Below, in pieces: positions 50,789 through 63,059 of a DNA stretch of 64,000 nt. The notes beneath the pieces are model-generated. The model was not told where the DNA came from, ran no database searches, and saw only the letters and a program-made list of their open reading frames with translations. The position numbers were made by a program, and so were the translations under genes. Numbering within the stretch: position 1 is the stretch's first letter; the number at the start of each line of letters is the position of its first letter. The stretch is from Diphasiastrum complanatum. Lineage: Eukaryota; Streptophyta; Lycopodiopsida; Lycopodiales; Lycopodiaceae. The DNA is taken from NCBI GenBank assembly GCA_029204225.1, contig CM055095.1:62836523-62900522 (forward strand), written 5' to 3'.

Positions 50789-52239
50789 TCTTTGTGATTC
50801 AATGCCCTTGATAACATGCATATCATTGGATGCAAGTGGGTGTTCAAGATCAAGTACAATCATGATGGCTCCATCAACAAGTACAAGGCAAGATTATGTG
50901 CTAAAGGCTTTGCACAAATATATGGCCTTGACTATGAAGAAACCTTTGCTCCTTTAGCAAAGATGGTGACAATAAGAATCATAATCTCTCTTGCCTTATT
51001 TTTTAAGTGGAAACTGTTTCAACTTGATGTCTCCAACGCTTTTTTGAATGGCTATCTTGAGGAGGAGATATACATGGAACAGCCTCAAGGATTTATCAAG
51101 GATAAATCTAAGGTGTGTTTGCTATTTAGAAGTCTTATGGCTTGAAGCAAGCACCTAGATCATGGTATTCAAGACTCAACAACTTTCTACTTTCATTAGG
51201 ATTTGTGCTTAGTGACTATGATCCTTCTATGTACTTAAAGTTTGATGGTAGTAATATTGTCATTCTTCTAATCTATGTAGATGACATTATTCTTAGTGGA
51301 AGTTGTTTGATGCTAGTTCAAGAAACCAAAGATGCATTAGGAAAAGAATTTAAAATGCAAGATCTAGGAGAGATCCATTACATTTTAGGCCTTGAGATTG
51401 ATTATCATAAAGAGTATGCTTTTATTTGTCAATCTAGATATGTCTTTTCTATGTTGAGAAAATTCAATATGCAAAATTGTAAAGGCATAGATACTCCCAT
51501 GGAGCAACATGTAAAAGATCCTATTAAAGGTAATGAAAGATCCTTCGAGGACATCACACTTTATAGGAGTCTTATAGGCTCTTTAATTTGGCTTACTATC
51601 ACTAGACCCGATTTGAGCTATTGTGTGCACAAATTGAGTCAATTTATTTAAGATCCTAGGATCCAACATTGAAATATGGCCAAGAGAGTTCTAAGATATG
51701 TATCTTCTACTCAAGATTATGGTTTATTGTACAGGAATGAAGATCTAACCATTGTTGGCTATTCAGATTCCGATTTTGAAAGTGATAAAATGGATTGAAA
51801 GTCCATTAATGCATATACTATCTTTCTTGGAGGCAATCTTGTGTCTTGGCTTTCAAAGAAGCAAGATACCATATCCCTATCATCTTGTGAGGCCGAGTAC
51901 AAAGCACTCACTACAACAACTAAAGAGGTGTGTTGGATCAAGAGGTTTATCATGGAACTAAAGTGCATCAAAGAGGATGATCTTCCCTTGATCAAATGTG
52001 ACAACATATCGGCACAAGCTCTTGCAAACAATCCCATTTTTCATGCAAGAAGCAAGCATATAGAAGTGGCACACCATTTTGTAAGGGAAAAGCTCATTGG
52101 AGGTGAAATCAACTTGGAACACGTCAATACATCTTCATGTATTGCTGATCTTCTCACACAGGCACTTTGCAAAAGTGCCTTCTCAAAGCATAGATCTAAA
52201 CTTGGTCTTATCTCAAGATCGATGCCTGATCCACATTAG
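50789..52239 (+). pseudogene. Copia RT and RNase H
   Basis: Recognised RT blocks: GCKWVFKIKYNHDGSINKYK, ETFAPLAKMVTIRIIISLAL, LDVSNAFLNGYLEEEIYMEQ, SWYSRLNNFLLSLGFV and LIYVDDIILSG (catalytic YVDD intact). RNase H region: VSWLSKKQDTISLSSCEAEY and HFVREKLIGGEINLEHVNTS, ending at a stop at 52239. A frameshift near 51125 and stops near 51650 and 51798 break it. Well preserved otherwise, so a fairly recent relic. Confidence 0.9.
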
Positions 52240-52255
52240 ATACATTTTTAGGACG

Positions 52256-52870
52256 AGTGTCAAGTTTATTGGAAAATTCTATCTAATGTTGTAAGTAGGG
52301 GTCCTAAAAATGCCAAAGATGAATTGAGCTCTTTTGGCTTAGTAAAGACCCATCTTAGAATAAAATATCCAAGGTAGGTAGAAGTAGAAATTTGAGCTAC
52401 CATAGGAATTGCCATTTGTACTTTTCATGCCACATCTAATCCATGAAAAGACCAGGTGGCACAATTAGACATATTGAGGTGGCTTGAATAAGTCTAGATA
52501 GCTTGAGAGGTGGATTCACAACTCCAATTCAACTCAAAGTAAGAGGAGAGTCCATGGATCTATATATATGTGATGTACTCTCATTGAGAAGATGATGAAA
52601 TTTGTGTGTAATGCAAATTTGGAGACTAAGCTTTTTGTGCCCTCTCTCTCTACTAGAGTTTGTACTTTCATTTTCTCTCTCTAGTTGAGTTGAGGCATTT
52701 ATTATGCTTAGTTTCATGTTTTGTTTACAGATCTTGCTTGTAACACAATAATATTTCTTGTATGATCAACTTTCCTATTGTCAACCAATGCTAGTTTGAT
52801 CTTTATGGTATTATTGGGCTTAGGAGATCAAAAGTACATGTGTAGGGCATCCCACATGTGTGAATTCAAC
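52256..52870 (+). repeat. Probable 3' LTR of the Copia element
   Basis: Starts TGTCAAGTTT shortly after the end of pol. Contains CTATATATATGTGATG (TATA-like) and pyrimidine tracts paralleling the 5' LTR. The right limit is approximate. Confidence 0.5.
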
Positions 52871-52967
52871 AACATAGAGATCGCAAAACGACATGAAAAG
52901 AAACGAAGCACAAGCATTCGTGAAAAGATCAATCAAAAGCGCGAAAGGATCAATTAGGCTCTGTAAC

Positions 52968-53010
52968 GAGACGAGACAAGACGAAACAAAATAGGACGAA
53001 ACGAAACGAA
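52968..53010. repeat. Short (GAAAC)n-like minisatellite
   Basis: ACGAGACGAGACAAGACGAA and further ACGAAACGAAACGAAAC: five- to seven-base units in tandem. Confidence 0.7.
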
Positions 53011-53704
53011 ACTTAAGTGAGCTCTGAAATTGATTTACGTTTATAGCCAAGTGATCGCGAAGTGAAACATGAAATGAAAGGATCACAAGATCAGTTCGTC
53101 AAAAATTCAGATATGATTGCTGGTCACTGTCGGCTATATCATTCCTACAATCCTTCAGAGTGTAGACAGACATTGATGATCTACGTTAACAGATTAATAT
53201 AGCATTCAACAAGATCAAATCAAAGTGTGAAATTGAATAGACAAGCAAATCAGATACACAAATAGTAGCAGACAAAAATACATTCGAGATTATACAATCA
53301 TATAGATTAATATGTGCACAATAGCTACAATATTATCTATTGATCTTCTGATTTTTTGAGCACTGTGCGACAGACCACATAGTGCATTGGTGTGAGAGAA
53401 ATACAGTCCTCTCACGAATAATGTCTCGCTTACTAGCGGACTTATGGATCTACAGATTCTCTACAAAATTGTCTCATTCACAGGCGGACTTGTATTCTGT
53501 ATTTTTGTCTATATCTGACACTTTCTTACAGTATTATGCATCAAACAAAAAGTATATAGTTTGCGAACTTTTTCATGTCGCGTCATGTAACTTCCACATT
53601 AGAAAGATTAAACATCTGCAACTAATCGTGAATTACAAGAGTGGCAGATTAGCCACGATCTAGAGTACTTCTGCTGATGTCATGATAGGCAGCGAATGAA
53701 GATT

Positions 53705-54752
53705 TTTGCTAAATAAATCTCGACAATCCTATGTAACAAGTCTTGGAAGGCCATTTGCATGACCTCTGAAACGTTGAAGGGGTGTTACATAAGCCAAAAG
53801 GCATGACATTATAGGCATAAACACCATTTTTTGTTGCAAATGTGGTTTTGTGTCTATCTTTTGGAGCAATTTGTACCAAAAAATAGCCACTAAAGCCATC
53901 CAAGAAGCTAAAAGCTTTAGCGCCGGCCATTTCCTCAAGGATTTGTGTAGTTAAGGGTAAGGAGAAATGGTCTTCTTTCGTAACCATGTTAAGATTCTTT
54001 AGATCGACGCAGATACAAAGCTTGCCGTTTTTCTTGGGTACTATACAATGGGTGATACCCAATCAGTATGTTGGACTTCATAGATGAATCCAGCATCTAG
54101 CAATTTCTTAATATCTTCATCGATCCGCTCACGATAAACAAGGTTGCTTCGGTACGGCTTAGCCCGAATAGGCTTAGCGTTCTCCTCTAAAGGAATAGTA
54201 TGGACCGCTACTTCAGGCGGGATTCCTTTCATTTCTATATAGTTCCATGCAAATGCATCCTTGTATTTGCGAAGTAAAGCTTCCAGATCATAAAATTGAT
54301 CTGACGAAAGGTGTGCACCAACATGAACTATTCGATCCATCTCCTGGTCAGGATCTTTAAGGTTTAACGAGATTGTTTTAGCGGGTGCTTCAAAGGAGTG
54401 AGAACTCGGTGTGGGTTTCCGGTGTGGCTCTGGTAACTAGATAACGACGTCATCAAATATGAAGTCTTTAAACTTTTGTGGGAGATCAAAGGGTGGTTCC
54501 ACAAAGTTTTTGGGAACTTTGGGAATCATTTGCGTTGAGGCACTGCCAGTAGACATGGAAGCTTGGTCTGATTGTTTGGTTTCTGTCTCTTTAGACAAGG
54601 GCTTAATCAATTGCTTAAGCTTCTCACACATCTGTTTTTGGCACTCGGTTAATTTTGTATCAATAATTTTAGTTTTTTGTAACCAAGGTTTTTGAGGGTG
54701 TTGAGGGGGCGGTGTTGATGCCTCGCCTATCATGTCGTATATGTCTAACATA
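53705..54752 (-). pseudogene. Tat/Athila-like Gypsy pol fragment (protease-RT linker and RT)
   Basis: The minus-strand frame from 54751 has a linker ending DLPQKFKDFIFDDVVI, then after stops SSDQFYDLEALLRKYKDAFA. This is followed by PEVAVHTIPLEENAKPIRAK, YRERIDEDIKKLLDAGFIYE and WVSPIV. After a frameshift near 54060 come PKKNGKLCICVDLKNLN, AFSFLDGFSGYFLVQIAPKD and VMPFGLCNTPSTFQR. The DGFSGY and MPFGLCN-P-TFQR blocks are of the Tat/Athila type, not the chromovirus type found elsewhere here. Truncated at both ends, before the YIDD box. Confidence 0.82.
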
Positions 54753-57560
54753 ACTCAAGAAAAAATAATAAGAATTGTTCTAGAATCTTTCCCACCAGGA
54801 AAATACTAGATTTTAAGAATATTTTCCAAACCGGATTCTTTAATAGAAGTGCGAGATATTCAAGTTCTATAAGCCACAACTAATTAAAGACAAAGCATAC
54901 CAAACTGAGAATGACAACCATCTTCAACCACAAAAAACTTTAGATTGTCGTCTAGAACCAAAACTAGACACCCAAAGTCCTGCTGAATATAAATTTAGTT
55001 ATTATTCTCAGAATCATTATGATCTGCTATCCAATTGAGCTCTCTGGGATCCAATCACTAATGAACTGAGTCTATTCCTCAATTAAGGAATACTATATGC
55101 CAAGAATAACGTATATCCAATGCACATAATTTTAACTGATGAATCCACTCCAGTATCCTTAAATGATTAAGTACGAGTTTGGATTCTAGTGAGTTATGAT
55201 TGACGAATCATAAGATCTAAATATTTATGATTGACGGATCATAAATAGATACTTAATTATTGTTAGAGGATTATAAGGAATTGTGATGATTCTTAAGTGT
55301 GACTATTAATTCTTGATCTATAAATGAGGTAGGAATTCAGACAGTGTTTTGAAAATCTGAATCTCTTTACTCAAGTGTTTCATTGAGAGCCAATGGATCT
55401 CACAGAGATTCTCACAAGATAAGTTGCTTTACTTGTGGAGAATTTAATTAATCTAGTGGATAGTATTCTGCTGCAGATTATGGTCTACAATTGCTTGGGT
55501 ACCGATTTTTTTATTAGATCTCCAGTTATTCTAGGAGACCATAAAATCTATTAAGATGAATGGTTGCTATTTTTCTTTCATGTGATGCTAGAAACAGGGG
55601 CATTTAACTCAAGGGTGTATCTAGGATACTCATAATTGAATTTAACCATTTTTTATCTTAATGGATCTCCAAGAGATTCTAGTTGAATGAATTGTTATAT
55701 CTTTGGATTTTGGATTCTAAGGATATTTGTACTTGGAAGCCTTTATGAATTGTCTGCTAGAGATTGTGGATAACTTCAGACTGTAATTGTTAATTTTCTT
55801 TAACTTTAATCTCTTGAATTAGGTAATACTTCACTCAGTGTTCCATGTAAATGTTTTACATGAAGGTGATGGCACATTATATCGAATCTCGACACCCTTG
55901 GTTATACCTCGGCCCTAGGTCTAACTTCCCAATCAAACATAATTTCTTTGACCATGGTCCTATCACAAAAGAGTTGCTAAGATCCTTTCAAAGAAATTAC
56001 CCCAACAATAAGTCTTGTCCTTTCCTTTTTGGTCCTTGGGTCATGGGCATGATTGACTGGATCCTCCTCCAACTATGATTTCTCACCTCTCTAGGATGTT
56101 CTTTATAGGGTTACGATACACTTCACCATGGTTGACTTCCCATGTCTCCTGCACCCTACTATTGGGCGCATGACTCCAATAGTGACCGTATGTCCAAAAG
56201 ACGTTCAATTGATCAAATAACAAGAAGTGGATTCAATGTAATTAACTAGTACTTTGGTAGGTTCCAAACGAACATGACTAAAAGTTTGTGCACACTTGTG
56301 GTAGAGTTGCTTCTTGATTTGGTAGCTATGGTAAAGTAGAGTCAGTTTAGATCTCTACTTGGACAACTTTGTTTCATATGTCCCTATTTTGAAAACACTT
56401 AATGGGTCCCTAATTAACTTACCCTTCAACTGGATATGCTACTAAAAGAAGACTCCTAAATTTTGAAAGCCTCTTTATTCCAAAATATAAAATTGAGTTG
56501 GGAAGGGCAGCTACTTGAAGAGCCTAGAATTGGAAATTTGTACTCTTTTTGGGATTGACTAGTCCCTAAATTCACCTATGTAGGCTTAAAAATACAATGG
56601 ATGATTGCTTCTTTAAAGGTCCTTCTATTTTGGACAATTGAGTTCATAATGGATCAAGCGATCAGTCTTGCCAATCTTTTATATGTATCTCAGCACAAAA
56701 GTACTTAAACAAGGATGTACCCAACCTTTTTGTAGCATGATTTTGTAGAGAGAAAGTAAGGCACCATCATTTCTAGCATCTTACAATAAGACACCAGGAA
56801 AAGTTGTCTTTTCCAATGTTCCTTTTGAGAGTGGCACTAGCTTTCAACTGTCAAAATTTGTTGTTGTAAACTAAAAATCAGTTGTTGCTCAAGTTTTTGC
56901 TTGATTTTGCAACTTCTTGAGGCTTGGCTCCTAAGAAAGTGATGAATTGGAATTTTTGGATGCAGAAATTTTCTGCAAAACATCAAATACAAGTCTATCC
57001 CTTGGCAGCTTCAAAATTAAGCACCTAACAAGTTCTATCACGTTTTCTTCATCAGATTTCCAACTTGTAGAGAATTATCTGAACTTGTCGAACTTTAAAC
57101 TGTCATGAACTTTAAATCATTAGCTTCTCTTTGTTTCATGCACACTAAAAATGGTGATGAATATTTTGACCTGATCGAATCAATTATAAGGCCTGCCCAA
57201 TGACGTTCTAAAGTCTCAAGCCCTTCCTTATGCTGTTAAATTTCAACATTTCCAATCTCTGGGCCTTGATAACATTAGGGTAATCTTTTGATTTGTAGGA
57301 AAAAATGTAATTGTAAAAAGGCCATGATGTCGGATGTCACACGTGCCAACAAGCATAGGGTACTTATAGGGTACTTTTCATAAGTCTTATTCCTAACCTA
57401 GCTTTGTAATGGCACCTTTGGAATGAGGCCAAAATCTGCGTAGATAGGCTAGATATTTTCTAGGAGCTAAAAATGGCAATTTTTACATTGTTTTTGGATC
57501 TCAAGATCTCAACCCCCAATTAGGGTGGATATTATGACCTATTAGGCTAGACACTAGGGT
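54753..57560. other. Intergenic DNA, no recognised gene
   Basis: AT-rich. A pair of near-identical hairpins lies at 55194-55244. A frame at about 55851-56078 has no recognisable pattern. Confidence 0.45.
55194..55244. repeat. Twin hairpins
   Basis: TTATGATTGACGAATCATAA at 55194-55213 (8-bp stem, GACG loop) is repeated with one change at 55225-55244. Confidence 0.8.
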
Positions 57561-57903
57561 TAGGTCATGCTTGGATTAGAGGTAGCCCCAAATGCTCAAA
57601 TTGTGATGGATTTTCCATCCAATTATGAGTAAATTTGAGATCTTCCTTCATGACTAGTTTTGCTCTGCAATTTGTTTGATGATTGCTATTGGCATTTGGT
57701 TTTTTGTAATGATTAGAAGAATCATAGGGTGCTAACACTATACTCAGGGCTGACCAGGCAATACATCCACACGGGTGAAGCTTTTTTAGGTGCTTTTTCC
57801 ATCTGATCAAATATTTGTATCCCATGGTACTTGGTTTATCTTCTTGGCCGTTCGTGTACCAAGAATGAGTTTGTGTCACAAAACAATTTCGTGTTGTGTC
57901 TCG

Positions 57904-57927
57904 CGAAATTGTTCGCGAACAATTTCG
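57904..57927. repeat. 24-bp perfect palindrome
   Basis: CGAAATTGTTCG followed by its exact reverse complement, centred on CGCG. A further half copy (ACAATTTCG) lies just upstream, and an A15 run lies at about 57947-57961. Confidence 0.9.
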
Positions 57928-58019
57928 TTTATTGTGTCTTTTCTGTCAAAAAAAAAAAAAAGAGTGGAGAGCTAGCAAGGCTTTGGCACTAGAAATATTT
58001 TGTTTCTTCACTTATTGAG

Positions 58020-59226
58020 GTTTGTTATGGACTCAAGAGGGTTGGATTTATTAGGATTGATACTCATCTTCACCTACTCTACTTCATGTTGGATGGAAAG
58101 TTTGCAATCTATCTTTTGATTTATGATGGTGACATTGGTGGCATTGTTTTCACTAACCTTTGTGGAAATTCGAGATCAAGCATTGATGAGATCTTGTTGG
58201 ATCTAAATCATATGTTTGAGAGGGAGTATTTCCAGAGGTTCAGGTTTGAAGATATTCATATCTTTGATATCCTTGATGTTCAAGAGAAAGGTAAGCAAGT
58301 GGAAGCGACTCACTTTGCTTTACTCACATGTTTTGAAGAATCTTCTTGTGTAGATGATGCTATGCAAGTGGATAATGGTTCTCATGGTTTTCATGGTGGA
58401 AAAGCAACTAATGGATCTAGAAAAGAGGTCTTAGCCAATGGCTTTGATGGTCAAGAGGTTGGTCTCAAAGGGCTGCAACAACACAAAAAGAAAGGTGGCA
58501 ATTTGGAGCTAGTCAAGAGCATCAAAGGAGGGTCATTTGGCAAACATGTTTTGGATCTGTTTTTGCAGGAGTAATTAAACTCAAGTAAGGTCAAAGGAGC
58601 AGCAAGGAAGTGTTGTTCAAATTTACTTTACTTGTTCTATCTCATGTTTGAGCTATTTCATGTGGATGTATGCAAATTGTCAAGATGTGGATAAACTAGC
58701 TACATTGTCTTGCAAAATCATATTGTTGGTGTTGTACTAGCATTCTTGGATGGTTTTGCTGATGGAAATGAAGCTATTGGAGGTTCATTATGTCATTCAT
58801 TCATGGCCAAGTCATCAAGTGTTGATGATATCTTGTGGCAAGATGGAGATGGAGGCCCTATTCATGGAGTTTTATGGTGGAGACATATCGAGAAAGGACA
58901 AAGTTGGAGGAGACAAGCAAGCAAATGGTCATCACTCACATTTATTGTTTGGTTGCTGTAATTTTCCAGAGAGTTCAAAGTTTGAAGCATGGAGGAATCA
59001 TATCATTTACATTCTATATGGTTCTTCATGTTCTACTTATATCTTGATGTGTAAAATTGATGTAAGAAATAGTGAAGCATCCAATCTGGACACTATTCTC
59101 TATATCAATTATGAAATATACTTTAGATCCTTAGAAAGGAGATCTATACTTAGGATGGAAATCATTCTAAAGTTGGATCAAAGTAGTATGGTTAAAACTA
59201 TGCCAAAACTAGTTGAAGAGGGAGTG
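58020..59226 (+). pseudogene. Unclassified LTR-element-like internal region
   Basis: Two plus-strand frames: 58086-58574 (162 residues, with VQEKGKQVEATHFALLTCFE) and 58750-59229 (159 residues, with NFPESSKFEAWRNHIIYILY). Neither matches a family I know. The second ends at TGTGAGAG, followed by AT-rich sequence with a TATTATATATTG box and pyrimidine tracts like a 3' LTR. It may be a non-autonomous LTR element or an unknown coding remnant. Confidence 0.35.
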
Positions 59227-59800
59227 TGAGAGATTTTAACAAGTTTAGTCATATTTTGGTAGATTGTCAATTGAGGCCAAAACTCATTTTAAACTTATAG
59301 ATAATCTTTTTGAAGTTATATTAGTTTAATTCAACAAACACTTTTTGAAAGTTTTGGAAAGTTGGTAGTCGAGTTTGAGAGAGATTCAAATTTGAACTTT
59401 GGGTAGATTGAATCTAGTCCCAAAATAGTAGGATTTTTCATATTGGAGGGAAAGCCAAGTGGCAAAGTAGGGTTTGGACCTATTATATATTGTTGTAACT
59501 CATGGAAAAAGGGATCTTCTCTCTTCTCTCTCTCATTTCATCATTATACATGGTTCTCTTTGGGTTCTACTACTCATTGGTGCACTCTCATGATGTTATC
59601 TTGCAATTCTATGTGTAAAATGACCATTTATTGTTATTTTTGGTTTCATCCATGTGAAATACAGTAGGGTACTGTAATTGTACGAACAACAACTATATTT
59701 TATGTTTTGGTTCATGTTTGATCAGTATCTCTTAGAGTTTGCATCTCATTTTGTATGTAGATGCTGATTTTTCTACATTGGCAGGATTGTTGGTTTGCTC
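59227..59800 (+). repeat. Possible 3' LTR
   Basis: Begins TGTGAGAGAT after the second frame of the preceding region. Contains CCTATTATATATTG and TTCTCTCTTCTCTCTCTC about 60 bases later, a Copia-LTR-like layout. No partner LTR is identified. Confidence 0.3.
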
Positions 59801-59879
59801 TCTTTGTAACCCAAGATCAGGGACATGGATTGGACCTTGAATGATTTGAAATCCTTCACATCAAATGAGAATGATTATT

Positions 59880-60380
59880 AGAATAGTCCCAAAAAAATCT
59901 CTTTGCAAAAGAGAATATATTGGGTGGAGGTACATATATTAAAGTCACCAACAATAATGGGTGGAAAGGTATCAAAAAGGAAAAGAGAAAGCCAAAGCTT
60001 ATTATATGTAGAGGGAGAACAAGGGGCATATACACTAGTGATATTAAAAGAAAAGCCACATTTGGCCATGGTGTAGAAAATGGCCAACCTATTCGACTTA
60101 CAAAAATGAGAGGCCAATTTCCAATCTTTGGAAATTATAATGTCCAAGCCTCCTTTAGTGCCATTGACAAGGGTGACTAAGTAGTTGAATTTCCTTGTAA
60201 ATATTTGACTAGCACATCTAAGAGAAAGCCACTAAGTTCAGATTCTTGTATATAAATAATGAGGTTGACACAAGAGAGGGAAGCAAGATATTGTAAGAGG
60301 AGAGATTGTCTAATTGGAGAGTTGATACTCTTAGCATTTCACATAAGTACACTCATAACAACATGCAAATAAAAAAGGGG
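59880..60380 (-). pseudogene. L1-type LINE endonuclease relic
   Basis: Minus strand from about 60370: NAKSINSPIRQSLLLQYLAS then a degenerate catalytic Glu block (IIYIQESEL). After a frame change it reads GGLDIIISKDWKLASHFCKS, NITSVYAPCSPSTYNKLWLS and PPIIVGDFNICTS. These are the N, E, Y-APC and GDFN blocks of the L1 ORF2 endonuclease. It is a different lineage from the LINEs at 8-24 kb. Sequence near 61060-61450, also minus strand, could be its ORF1, but the match is weak. Confidence 0.72.
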
Positions 60381-62620
60381 AACATTGAATTGTCAAATAG
60401 TATGGAGTAGTTTCTTTAAGCTTTTCCACATTTGAAGTGGAGATTAAGTTCTCCTTGAAAAGAGAAGTCTACATGTTTCCTTTGTTATTTCTCTCAAAAA
60501 ATTTCGCTTATGTGTTTCTAGCACACATAGTTCCTAGGATTATTGCCATCAAATTTGTGTTGGAAGATTTTGACGGTAAAATTGCTCTACTGTTGGAGCT
60601 TCCTTGGTATCCACATATTAGACAGGTATAATATTAGCAACAGAGTCTGCTCATGTTGGATTATCAATAACTGTGAGTGCTTTAGTATTTCTTTGTTGTG
60701 AGCTAGATCAATGTGCGCAACATTCCCATTTGACAAGTTCATCATGTGTTGAATGATCTTCATAATGTTTGGTACCTTGATTGTCTCTTTTGAAATTAGT
60801 TTTCTTATTTTTGCTTACAGAGGTAGCGTGACATTAATTGTTTGTCAATTTCTTTTTATATCCATTTGATTTGCTAGATGGTGATTTTGAGTTTTTGCTA
60901 GAAATCAAATAAAAATTTTCAATGCTAAAGTAGCCAGATTGACTATATTGGATGTATACAATATATTTTTTAGTTTGATGGTTGAAATGTGGTTGAACTA
61001 ATGATCATTTATTGCAATCTCATAGGAGGAATTGAGAGTGTTTTGGCTACGAACCAATTTCTAGCATATCTAGTTCTTCTGTAATAGGGAGAAGAGGTAT
61101 GCCAAAACCTGACTTGGTCTAAGATAAAATGAAATCTTGGTTAGGACCACTCTTTGCATCCAAATTTAGTCCTTCAAAAACAATATGAGTACCTTCATTG
61201 TCCACAAGGTTAGAAAGAGCAGTAAACCCACATTTGGAAGTAGTGTACTCAATGACATTACAACCCTTACAAAGTCTAAAAAATATTTGAACATAATGGC
61301 CTACTTGTAGTACTTTCTTCCAATAACAATTTCAGGACTCTAGATTATACAAGTTGAAATATGAACGGAGAAGTTTGTCTCATAATCATTAGATGTGTCA
61401 ATACCTTGCCCCAATGAGGAGTGCAAGTTAAAGTGGACATTGAATCTAACATGGAAAAATGGGAGTAAAGTTGTGGTAGGGGAAAGGATAGAATCTAAGT
61501 CTGTTGTTGAGCGTGTGCACGGCCAGGATGTATTGCTAGCGTGAGGCAGGAGATGGCTGAGAGCCTAGGCGGTGGTATGGGACGCTGTCTGGGATGGAGG
61601 TCGGATTGCTAAAGTTTGGCCTTCTTTGGAAAATCCAACATTGTTTCAGAAGATCGTAGTTGGATTCGAAGCTCATCATTGACTTGAATGTCTTTACCTT
61701 ATTGTCCTAAACCTTTTATACATGGGCATTTCTCGCCTATTCCTTCTCTTTTGTCTTCTTTCCCCACTTGTTTTTGTTTAGAGCTTTTCATCATAAGCTC
61801 ATAAGCTTCAAGAAAAGTAGGTCCATTTTGGACAAATACATGCAATGACTCGACACAAAAACTTAGAGAACATCAAGAGGTCTTAAGTTGCTTTATTTGT
61901 TAATGCTCCTAATAACATCCCTCATTAAAGGAGTTTTGAGCTCCAAAAGGGCCTTAAAAGAACTTGTGCAAAGATCCCTTTTGTATTATTAAAATATTGT
62001 AACACTATTTTCAACTTATACCTTTGACTTGCAATAAATTTTTAATTGTAGCTCAGAACTATGTCATGTAAGATTTCATTGGAAAGCACTCGTCGAGCGC
62101 TTTGTATTGCACCAAACTCTGCTAAAATCGGACTTAGCATTAAAACGTTATGCCATTTTTAATGTGGACTCAAAAAGTTACGTTACGTAGAAGCCACTAT
62201 GTCAAGAAACAATTGGGCCGCATGTACATAAAAAGTGAAAGAAAAAGGAAAAAAGAATCTTGACAAAAGGCCCTTTTAATATTGGGACCTTCTCTAATGA
62301 TTTTGCAAAAAGGCATTCTTCTAACACCTAGTGAGAAAACCATAGGGATTAGCTATTTTGATATTTTTAGATTTGGTGATTCATTTTTTCTTTCAAACCA
62401 CTCTACCTCCCGCCATAGGACCTAATCCGGGTCCACCCACCGTGCCCTGGCCTGTGACCGTATCAAGCAAAATACCTCCATTCACTCCAACACTGAGTGT
62501 TGTCTTTCTTGGCTCTTGCCCTTTATTAGAATTTCATTGATTTTATTTCTTAAGGACCACTTGTGTGTTTTAAGGTGGTTGAGTCTCTTGCTTCTTATTG
62601 GATTTTTATTTGTTTTTTAG
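60381..62620. other. Intergenic DNA, no secure feature
   Basis: A minus-strand frame at about 61440-61070 contains CKGCNVIEYTTSKCGFTALS, possibly part of an L1 ORF1, unproven. Otherwise AT-rich without recognisable patterns. Confidence 0.4.
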
Positions 62621-62626
62621 GATTGA

Positions 62627-62653
62627 TTGCATGTGCGCACACACACACACACA

Positions 62654-62701
<48 letters not shown>

Positions 62702-62840
62702 TGATTTTTTTTCAATTAAGGCTTTTCTCCTATTTGCATGTGCACACACACGCACACACACTCACACACACACACACACTCTCTCTCTCTCTCCTTTATT
62801 GTTGATTTTTTTTTAATTAAGGCTTTTCTCCTATTTCATG
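62627..62840. repeat. Duplicated (CA)n(CT)n compound microsatellite
   Basis: Two tandem units of about 105 bases. Each has TGCATGTGC, then (CA)n, (CT)n, TTGATTTTTTTT-AATTAAGG and CTTTTCTCCTATTT. The tracts are about 58 and 45 bases long. Confidence 0.9.
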
Positions 62841-63059
62841 CTTATTTTTTAGCTTTGAAACCCTAATTTTGATTTAGGATTTCTTAGCACTTGTATGTGT
62901 TTGATTTCTTTAAACGAGATGTTACTTCCATCTCCATAAATATGTTGAGTTTGTTCCAGGATGTGCTCATGGGACAAATGCCCATGCCTTTTTTTTAAAG
63001 GTAGCAACCACCCAATTGGCACTTGGTGGTCATATTCTTGATGCCATCTAGAAAAAAGT

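Larger units (their letters stand above)
49740..52870 (+). mobile_element. Internally deleted Copia element
   Basis: 5' LTR ending at 50417, primer site 50418-50429 (TGGTATCAGAGC), about 360 bases of leader, then directly the RT at about 50789 through RNase H to 52239, then the 3' LTR from 52256. Gag, protease and integrase are missing. The LTR match is weak but positional: both have a CTATAT-ATGTG...CTCATTG block followed by CTCTCTCTACT. The left LTR limit (about 49740) is an estimate from spacing. Confidence 0.65.

Noticed and set aside
55805-55900. HSVFHVNVLHEGDGTLYRI, like the HVS linker of Gypsy integrases
   Set aside because: No GPY/F module before it and no chromodomain after it; too short to call.
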